Of a DNA stretch of 64,000 nucleotides, positions 57,521 through 64,000 are shown in pieces. The translations under genes and the position numbers were made by a program. The DNA is from Endobugula sp965214375 (GTDB taxonomy: Bacteria; Pseudomonadota; Gammaproteobacteria; Pseudomonadales; Cellvibrionaceae), in NCBI GenBank assembly GCA_965214375.1, contig OZ243947.1, forward strand, positions 1,426,001 to 1,490,000. Reading direction: 5' to 3'. Under the pieces are notes generated by a model. It was given only the letters and a program-made list of their open reading frames with translations. It did not search any database and had not been told where the DNA came from. Each line of letters begins with the position of its first letter. Within the stretch, counting starts at the first letter, position 1.

Positions 57521-58813
57521 TTGTTTTCTCGCAAAGCCAACAAACCGCTAATTATCCCCAATAACAAGCATGCATTTTCCCGCAGCGATATTAGTCGAGA
57601 AGCCTTAAGCGTTATTGAAAACTTACAGACAGCGGGATTTGAAGCGTATCTCGTTGGAGGCAGTATTCGTGATGCACTACTCGGCTGTAAACCCAAAGAT
57701 TTTGATATAGCGACAAATGCAACGCCTGAACAGGTTAAAATTGTATTTCGCAAAGCACGTATTATTGGCCGTCGTTTTCGGATTGTGCATGTTCGTTTTG
57801 GGCGTGAAATTATTGAGGTCACCACCTTCCGCGGGCAAACGCAGGACAACCAGCAGCAACAAGAATCGGCCACAGGTCAATTGATACGTGATAACGCCTA
57901 CGGTGATATGCAAAGCGATGCCTTACGACGTGATTTTACCGCTAATGCGTTGTACTACTCACCGCAAGACGAAGCTATTACAGATTACACCCAAGGCATA
58001 GAGGATATTAATAATCGTCAACTACGTATGATCGGTGACCCGCTAACACGCTATAAAGAAGACCCTGTCAGACTATTGCGTGCAGTGCGTTTTGCCGCCA
58101 AGCTAGGTTTTACTATTGAAGAACAAACGGCAGCACCCATCGCCAGTAATGGGAATTTGTTACAACATGTTGCCCCGGCACGCCTGTTTGACGAAGTGCT
58201 TAAAATATTTTTAAACGGTTCCGCAACAGCAAGTTATACGCTACTTAAAGAATTCAAACTGCTTGCACCACTGTTTCCAGAAACGGCGCAAGTGATCGAT
58301 CAGAGTCCCTACTTTGATGCCTTGATCAGTGAAGTAATGAATAATACCGATAAGCGTATTCGCAATAATAAACGAGTCACGCCTGCATTTATCTACGCCG
58401 CTTTTTTATGGCCAGCGTTTATCGCCGAACAACATCGCCTAAACAATAACAAAATCCCCATCATGGCAGCAATACATCAGGCCGCGGATAGCGTCATTTC
58501 AAAACAAGTCAATATCATCGCTATTCCAAAACGTTTTTCAGTGCCAATGAAGCAAATATGGGAACTCCAATGGCGTCTGTCTCTGCGCTCCCAAAAGCAT
58601 GCCGACAAAACCTTAAAGCATGAGAAATTTCGTGCAGGTTATGACTTCCTATTAATGCGGGAAGCTTCCGGAGCGCGCCTCAATGGGCTGGGGCAGTGGT
58701 GGACTCAATATCAGGATTTACCCGTTGAGAAACGCAAAGATATGATCGATAAATTAACACCACCCAATCATCAATCACGCAAGCCTCGAAAGCGTAAAGC
58801 CGCAGGTCTGTAA
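57521..58813 (+). CDS. pcnB: Poly(A) polymerase I
   Basis: PcnB adds poly(A) tails that mark RNA for decay. The nucleotidyltransferase domain has YLVGGSIRDALLG with the metal aspartates in KPKDFDIAT, then RRFRIVHVRFG and DFTANALYY. A basic tail ends the protein (RKPRKRKAAGL). There is no ATG in the expected region. I chose TTG at 57521 (MFSRKANKP) by alignment with Pseudomonas PcnB; the other option, TTG at 57413, lies in the crcZ terminator. About 430 residues. Its TAA overlaps the folK ATG. Confidence 0.93.
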   Translation: MFSRKANKPLIIPNNKHAFSRSDISREALSVIENLQTAGFEAYLVGGSIRDALLGCKPKDFDIATNATPEQVKIVFRKARIIGRRFRIVHVRFGREIIEVTTFRGQTQDNQQQQESATGQLIRDNAYGDMQSDALRRDFTANALYYSPQDEAITDYTQGIEDINNRQLRMIGDPLTRYKEDPVRLLRAVRFAAKLGFTIEEQTAAPIASNGNLLQHVAPARLFDEVLKIFLNGSATASYTLLKEFKLLAPLFPETAQVIDQSPYFDALISEVMNNTDKRIRNNKRVTPAFIYAAFLWPAFIAEQHRLNNNKIPIMAAIHQAADSVISKQVNIIAIPKRFSVPMKQIWELQWRLSLRSQKHADKTLKHEKFRAGYDFLLMREASGARLNGLGQWWTQYQDLPVEKRKDMIDKLTPPNHQSRKPRKRKAAGL

Positions 58814-59310
58814 TGCAAAAACATACTGCCTATATTGGCTTGGGTAGCAATTTGCAAAACCCTCGCTTGCAAATCCGTAGTGCGCTACATGCATTGGAGC
58901 ATACCCCACAAAGTGAAGATATCATGTGTTCACCATGGTATAGCAGCACTGCCATCGGTCCAGGTACGCAACCGGATTACATCAACGCCGTTGTCAGCCT
59001 GCAAACAACACTCACGCCGTTAGCGCTATTGGAGCACTTACAAACCATTGAGAACCTGCATGGACGTCAACGTGATATTCGCTGGGGAGCACGCACGCTG
59101 GATTTGGATTTATTACTTTATGATGATATCTGCATGGATACGAAAACGTTACAATTACCCCACCCTGAAATATTGCACCGCAATTTTGTCATTTATCCCT
59201 TGATGGATCTGGCACCAGAGTTTATGTTTTCCAATGGTCAACGTATCGAAGAAGTGGCAAAAACACTTTCAATGACAGGTCTGAAACGTCTAACCACCGA
59301 GATTGAATAA
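58813..59310 (+). CDS. folK: 2-amino-4-hydroxy-6-hydroxymethyldihydropteridine pyrophosphokinase
   Basis: FolK activates the pterin in folate synthesis by pyrophosphoryl transfer from ATP. The 165-residue protein starts AYIGLGSNLQNPRLQI, with the pterin site. RDIRWGARTLDLDLLLYDD near residue 92 carries the metal aspartates, and LPHPEILHRNFVIYPL follows near 115. Its start overlaps the pcnB stop. Confidence 0.96.
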   Translation: MQKHTAYIGLGSNLQNPRLQIRSALHALEHTPQSEDIMCSPWYSSTAIGPGTQPDYINAVVSLQTTLTPLALLEHLQTIENLHGRQRDIRWGARTLDLDLLLYDDICMDTKTLQLPHPEILHRNFVIYPLMDLAPEFMFSNGQRIEEVAKTLSMTGLKRLTTEIE

Positions 59311-59315
59311 CATTT

Positions 59316-59987
59316 ATGTACTCACTCATACCCCCTGCCACCGATCAGGCTCCACGTTATATTGCAGTTGAAGGTGCTATTGGTGCAGGAAAGACCACTC
59401 TCAGTAAACGACTGGCCGAAACCTTCCAGTACGGTACCTTAATGGAAAAAGCAGAGGAAAATCCGTTTTTGGAACGTTTTTATCAGGATAAACGCCGCAA
59501 TGCTTTACCCACCCAGCTTTTTTTCCTGTTTCAGCGTTCACAACAAATTCAGGAATTACGACAATCAGATATGTTTCAACCCGCACTGGTTGCTGACTTT
59601 CTGATTGACAAAGACCCATTATTTGCCGAAGTCACATTGGATGATGATGAGCTAAATATTTACCAACAGGTCTATAAGCAACTGACGATTGATGCTCCCA
59701 AGCCGGATTTGGTCATTTATTTACAAGCGCCTATTACAACACTGATACAGCGTATTAAAGGACGCGGTATTCATGCAGAAAAACAAATTGATCACGATTA
59801 TATGGAACTCTTAAACGAAGCCTATACACGATTTTTTCATTTTTATGATGAAGCACCATTATTAATTGTAAATACTGGCGAGATAGACTGGGTGAATAAT
59901 GAAGAGAGCTACCAGCAACTGGTACAATATATTCTATCCATCAAACAGGGACGCCATTATTTTAACCCGACATCCACTTTGATATAG
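59316..59987 (+). CDS. Deoxynucleoside kinase family protein
   Basis: The 223-residue protein has the P-loop GAIGAGKTT near residue 20 and the dNK-type segment EENPFLERFYQDKRRNALPTQLFFLFQR. The ADF-type acceptor motif is followed by DKD near residue 90, and the lid RIKGRGIHAEKQID is near 146. The family salvages deoxynucleosides (purine or pyrimidine); the substrate cannot be told here. It lies five bases after folK and nine before panB, in one operon. Confidence 0.88.
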   Translation: MYSLIPPATDQAPRYIAVEGAIGAGKTTLSKRLAETFQYGTLMEKAEENPFLERFYQDKRRNALPTQLFFLFQRSQQIQELRQSDMFQPALVADFLIDKDPLFAEVTLDDDELNIYQQVYKQLTIDAPKPDLVIYLQAPITTLIQRIKGRGIHAEKQIDHDYMELLNEAYTRFFHFYDEAPLLIVNTGEIDWVNNEESYQQLVQYILSIKQGRHYFNPTSTLI

Positions 59988-59996
59988 AACACTAAC

Positions 59997-60809
59997 ATGG
60001 CTTATACCTCACAAGTACAATCTACTACCACAGTAAAGACATTCAAACATTATAAAGCTGAAGGCACCCGCTTTGCCTGCGTCTCTCTTTATGATGCGGC
60101 TATGAGCCACATTGCTTGTGAGCAAGGGATTGAATGCTTACTGGTCGGTGACAGCCTGGGAATGACATTACAGGGACATGACAGTACATTACCGGTAACG
60201 ATGGAACACATGATCTATCACACAACAGCAGTAAAACGTGGCAATCAACATGCTTTTATTATTGCTGATATGCCTTTTATGTCATATGGAACACTGGAGC
60301 AAGCACTCAATAATGCCGCACGCCTTATGCAGGCAGGTGCGCATATGGTAAAACTTGAAGGCGGTGCATGGCTGGAAGACACTGTTCAGAAAATCACACA
60401 ACAAGGTATTCCTGTCTGTGCACACTTAGGTTTAACGCCTCAATCTGTAAACAAATTGGGAGGGTTTCAGGTTCAGGGACGAGAGCAACAACAAGCGGAC
60501 AGTATTCTGCAGGATGCGATAACGCTAGATAACGCTGGAGCAGACGCGGTTGTATTGGAATGTGTACCGTCTGAACTTGCCAAAACGATTACCCAACAAG
60601 TGTCTATGTCGACGATTGGTATCGGTGCAGGAGGAGCAACCGACGCTCAGGTATTAGTGATTAATGACCTCATTGGCATGACAGAAAAGCCCCCAAAATT
60701 TTCTAAAAATTTTTTGATTGAAACAGGCTCTATCGCAGAGGCTGTTGCTTTATTTAATCAGCAGGTAAAATCTGGCGCTTTCCCCGAGCAGCAACATAGC
60801 TTTAAATAA
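59997..60809 (+). CDS. panB: 3-methyl-2-oxobutanoate hydroxymethyltransferase
   Basis: PanB makes ketopantoate, the first step toward pantothenate. The 270-residue protein has CVSLYDAAMSHIA near residue 28 and LLVGDSLGMTLQGHDSTLPV near 48, with metal aspartates. GAHMVKLEGG lies near 116 and GIPVCAHLGLTPQ near 138. panC, which usually follows, is absent here: the next gene is a convergent broken cytochrome gene. The product feeds the same pathway as coaX at 4.7 kb. Confidence 0.97.
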   Translation: MAYTSQVQSTTTVKTFKHYKAEGTRFACVSLYDAAMSHIACEQGIECLLVGDSLGMTLQGHDSTLPVTMEHMIYHTTAVKRGNQHAFIIADMPFMSYGTLEQALNNAARLMQAGAHMVKLEGGAWLEDTVQKITQQGIPVCAHLGLTPQSVNKLGGFQVQGREQQQADSILQDAITLDNAGADAVVLECVPSELAKTITQQVSMSTIGIGAGGATDAQVLVINDLIGMTEKPPKFSKNFLIETGSIAEAVALFNQQVKSGAFPEQQHSFK

Positions 60810-60864
60810 AATAGTTTAAAATAAATACGCCTCATCTCAGCGGTACCGAGATGAAGCAGTATCT

Positions 60865-62961
60865 TTATAAGGTTTTTATATACTCAATTAACTCCCACCG
60901 ATGTTCTTCTGTGAGCGGTGGCAGTAAAGTACCATCAAGCTGCGGCGTTCTTCCCGCAGCGTATTCATGACCAGTGTTTTTATCACCCACACGATGTGTT
61001 GTCTGTTTAAATCCCTCATAACCATCAGAACGGAAACCAACTTTCACCGGATCAAATTCACGGCTGCCGACCATAAATTCTGAGGGACGTTCTTCAATGG
61101 GAAGCAATAAATCATACAAGGTAGGCACTGAGCCATTATGCAAGTAAGGTGCTGTTGCCCAGATACCATTCAGGGAGCGATCCTTGTATGCCAACAAAGA
61201 GTTGTAAGGTGCCGAGGGTGTATCATGCTTGTAGTTACCACTTTTCATTGTCGCCGGCATTTCATTCTGGAAGAAAGCCATGGCAATCGTATAAATACGA
61301 TCTAACCAGCGACGCCCCACCCATTTATCCGCATCGGGAGTTGCAATGACGCCTTTAGTTGCCGATGTCAAAATTTGCACCACGGGAGCATCTTCCTTAA
61401 TAAATAACTGTCCTAGATTATCTGTCTGCTGCAATGTATGTTTAAAGTTTCCTGATTTTCCTTTATAGCTCACACTATTAACGGCCATCGCTTTATCAGT
61501 ACCGATATAATCCAGCTCCATCATTTTGCCCACAATAATGCGATCCCAATTATCACGGTCAACAACTTCATGGCAAGACTGACAATACTGTGAATAAATG
61601 ACTTGCCCACGCTCTGATTTGTCTTGGTCAATCGTCCCTAAAATATCTTCAGGCCACACGGGTGACTGCAAACTTTTTAGTTGTGCTTCCAGACGTTGTA
61701 AATTCACCAAATCAATCGAGGATGTAAAATCAATTTGATGTGACTTTTTCTTTTGCCCGGTAATATAAGCGGATAAACTAAAGCCATCTGCTGGTTTTGC
61801 CGTCCAATCAAGAATACCAAACACACCGATTACTTCACCGGCATTACGGCCTAGCGGCACGACACCTGCATGATTGGCTAAACCATTCCATTGCACATAA
61901 TCTGATTGTGCAATATCCCACAAAAATGGATAACTCACGGGTGCATTGGGTTCATTAAATATTGCATCGCGCGCACGCAAAACATCGCGCTGATTTAACC
62001 CTGGGTACCCAGACGCCGTAGATTCCAGTCGCTGTAATACCTGGCTGAATTGCTTATCCACTAAAATATTTTCACCAATGCCTTCCAGCACTTTATCAAT
62101 TTCTGTATCCGTCAAGATACGGTTACCCGTTGGCGAGACCAAGGTTTGCATGGCATTTTTTAATTGTGGTTTATTAATGGTGTGTTGTAATACACGATTG
62201 TAAATACGACCGAAAGCATCCAGACGTGCATAACCAATATTTTATGTGGCTATGATTCACCGTGTTATACAAACGAGTAATTTGTGTCCACTCCTCAAGA
62301 TCAGCGATGATTTTGTTTCTGCTGCGATAATCATTATTTAAATCCTTCACAGCATTAACAAAACGTTCTTTTTTAGTGTCGTTATCTAGTGTTTCCTGCA
62401 TTGCGCTTTCCATGGCATGTAAAAAACCTGGCATATCCGCCATCGCTGGACCACCATCAATACGGATCGCTTTACCTTGATAATTGACCTGACCGGTATG
62501 GCAAGCAGCACAGGTATAACCGAGATAATCATGACCCTGATAAGTCTCTTTGACAAAGCCTACTGGCAAACCATCAGGATTAAAAAAGTCGGTTTTTGTG
62601 TCAGATAGCGATACTTATCAATATTTTGATTATCACGAAAAAGGGTTTGTGAGTTAATCTCTTCCAGTGCGATAAAAAAATCGTAGGGTAATAACGCGGA
62701 ACCCTGAGTGGTATTATAAAACCAAAGACTTTCTGATTCTTTCCAGCCCTGATCCAAATACACTGGCGTGGTATAGTCTTCACCAAATTCACAGTTAGCA
62801 ATAGGAACATCCCCACGATCGGGATCATCATCCCAATGTTGGTAAGTCTTACCGATAATTCATGCAATCAACATTGACGCAATAATCAACCCGATACTTT
62901 TCCAACCATGTTTTACTAAAAGGAAAAGTGCTTCGAATATTTTTTGAAAAAAAGCGGACAT
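60865..62961 (-). pseudogene. Di-heme cytochrome c peroxidase/RoxA-like gene with three lesions
   Basis: A protein of about 699 residues can be rebuilt from 62961 down to 60865. It begins MSAFFQKIFEALFLLVKHGW with one membrane helix. In-frame TGA (62860-62862) follows SMLIA. Reading goes on to YRYLTQKPTF, where a T6 run near 62582 has lost one base. The next frame holds GYTCAACHTGQ (first heme site) and fails at an A4 run near 62238, where one extra base moves on to NIGYARLDAFGRIYNR. The third frame holds YCQSCHEV (second heme site) and ends EYIKTL. Two CxxCH sites and the GSALLPYDFF region suggest the RoxA-type or cytochrome peroxidase superfamily. The role is unknown and the gene is not functional as read. 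Confidence 0.85.
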
Positions 62962-63093
62962 AGCAATACTCCCTCTGACATTAGATTTTTTATATTATGG
63001 TGTGGTGTTATGTCATACTGCTGCGGCGAGTCTAACAATTGGTTGCGTGAATAACAATAGCGGCTATTCACAATAGTCGTTCTTCGTAAACAT

Positions 63094-63122
63094 AAAAAAA
63101 GCCGACAAAGTCGGCTTTTTTT
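63094..63122 (-). terminator. Rho-independent terminator downstream of pnp
   Basis: GCCGAC and GTCGGC, extended by A7/T7, form a stem with a 3-base loop. On the minus strand the T run follows. It lies 32 bases after the pnp stop. Confidence 0.93.
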
Positions 63123-63153
63123 ATTACTGATATTACACTTAAAACAACTAATA

Positions 63154-64000
63154 TTACTCCGATTGTTTTTCGGCAACGGGCTCTTCAGTTTCTTGCGCTT
63201 GACCTTCTTTTGGTTGCTCAAGCTGAATAGTACCATTGGGTGTCAAATCTGCAGGAGCTGCTGCTTCAGATGCTTGCTCAGAGGCTTGTGTAGATTCTGC
63301 AGTAACTTCCTCTGCTACTGGCTGAGAGTCAGTTTGTGGATTCAACTCTGCCAACGCCTCCTTAATAGAAAGCTTAATACGACCACGCTGATCAACATCC
63401 AAACATTTCACTTTAACTTCCTGACCTTCTTCAAGGTAGTCAGAGACTTTCTCTACACGTTCTTGTGCAATTTGTGAAATATGTACCAAACCATCTTTAC
63501 CCGGCAAGAAAGTGACGAAAGCACCAAAATCTACAATGCGTGCAACCACACCATCGTAAATCATGCCTATTTCCGCTTCGGCAGTAATTTCACCGATTTT
63601 ATCCAGAGCCGCTTGTAAGGCATCGCCATCTACCGCATAAATTTTGACAGTGCCATCATCATCAATATCAACTGAGGCACCCGTTTCTTCGGTGATGGAA
63701 CGAATGGTTGCACCACCTTTACCAATGATGTCACGAATCTTGTCTGGGTCCACCTTAATAGTTTCAAATCGGGGTGCATTATTAGACACCTCTTCACGAG
63801 ACTTATCAATGACCTTGTTCATCTCGGCAAGAATATGTAAACGAGCCTGTAATGCCTGCTCTAAAGCAATTTCCATAATTTCTTCGGTGATACCTTCAAT
63901 CTTGATATCCATCTGTAAAGCGGTAATACCTTGTGCTGTACCTGCTACTTTAAAGTCCATATCACCCAAGTGGTCTTCATCACCCAAGATATCCGTCAAT
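63154..64000 (-). CDS. pnp: Polyribonucleotide nucleotidyltransferase, C-terminal part (cut by window edge)
   Basis: PNPase degrades RNA 3'-5' by phosphorolysis in the degradosome. The 281 visible residues start in the second RNase PH core (DILGDEDHLGDMDFKVAGT). Next is the KH domain (IRDIIGKGGATIRSITEETGASVDI) and then the S1 domain (GMIYDGVVARIVDFGAFVTFLPGKDGLVHISQIA). The acidic Glu/Ala/Gln tail is longer than in E. coli. The N-terminal half is outside the window. With pcnB it represents the RNA-decay machinery. Confidence 0.97.
   Translation of the reverse strand, partial: LTDILGDEDHLGDMDFKVAGTAQGITALQMDIKIEGITEEIMEIALEQALQARLHILAEMNKVIDKSREEVSNNAPRFETIKVDPDKIRDIIGKGGATIRSITEETGASVDIDDDGTVKIYAVDGDALQAALDKIGEITAEAEIGMIYDGVVARIVDFGAFVTFLPGKDGLVHISQIAQERVEKVSDYLEEGQEVKVKCLDVDQRGRIKLSIKEALAELNPQTDSQPVAEEVTAESTQASEQASEAAAPADLTPNGTIQLEQPKEGQAQETEEPVAEKQSE

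Noticed and set aside
60832..60854. TCATCTC/GAGATGA hairpin between panB and the cytochrome pseudogene
   Set aside because: It has no T run on either strand, so terminator function could not be supported.
62860..62862. Selenocysteine at the TGA of the di-heme cytochrome gene
   Set aside because: The same gene has two further frameshifts, the family has no Sec at this membrane-helix position, and no SECIS-like hairpin was seen just after the codon.

Overview
The window is a chromosomal segment of a gammaproteobacterium. By gene order it belongs to the Pseudomonadales/Cellvibrionales side of the class, with moderate to low G+C judged by eye. Several blocks follow the Pseudomonas order closely: rplA-rplK-nusG-secE-tRNA(Trp)-tuf-four tRNAs-SPOR gene-coaX-birA; 16S-tyrS-M23 peptidase-anmK-erpA-bactofilin-argC; mrcB with its lipoprotein; ubiX-mpl; and dksA-gluQ-cbrX-cbrA-cbrB-crcZ-pcnB-folK-panB, with pnp at the right edge. 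The 407-residue EF-Tu, with an insertion in its G domain, fits a marine Cellvibrionales-like organism, but the species cannot be named from this window.

Layout. 1-7.5 kb is the translation and cofactor block on the minus strand, with a stringent-type promoter for the tRNA-tuf unit lying in the end of the SPOR gene. 7.7-10.1 kb is a membrane GGDEF-EAL protein. 10.2-16.3 kb is one rRNA operon (minus strand, 16S-Ile-Ala-23S-5S) with two promoters, a boxB/boxA leader and, in the spacer, a decayed extra tRNA-Ile copy beside a palindromic element. 16.3-24 kb carries PilZ, tyrS, cell-wall recycling (M23 endopeptidase, AnmK), Fe-S assembly (ErpA), bactofilin and argC. 24-31.9 kb has a ClC transporter, hemL, PBP1b and a PfkB kinase. 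31.9-37 kb is an accessory stretch: a MITE-like repeat, a heat-shock gene under a sigma-32 promoter and a probable ROSE RNA thermometer, a cold-shock gene, a GlxA-type regulator, a tandem ABM protein, and broken EamA and Fic genes. 37-42.5 kb holds an RND-superfamily exporter, ubiX, trmO and mpl. 42.5-48.3 kb groups pyrophosphate enzymes (PPi-type phosphofructokinase, membrane pyrophosphatase, soluble pyrophosphatase) around an HD-GYP protein. 48.4-60.8 kb is cysE, an M15 peptidase, dksA and the CbrAB block. 60.9-63 kb is a badly decayed di-heme cytochrome gene.

The strongest regulatory reading is a complete CbrAB-CrcZ carbon-control circuit. The CbrB-type activator gene is followed by CGTTAC/GTAACA boxes, a well-spaced sigma-54 promoter, an A-rich RNA full of Hfq/Crc-type AAnAAnAA motifs, and a strong terminator. 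The strongest evolutionary reading is that four accessory protein genes carry inactivating lesions (one in-frame TAA, one in-frame TAG, one frameshift in A7, and one gene with a TGA plus two homopolymer frameshifts). All the core genes are intact. This suggests recent gene decay, or sequence error at homopolymers, and raises the question of programmed frameshifting in the Fic gene.
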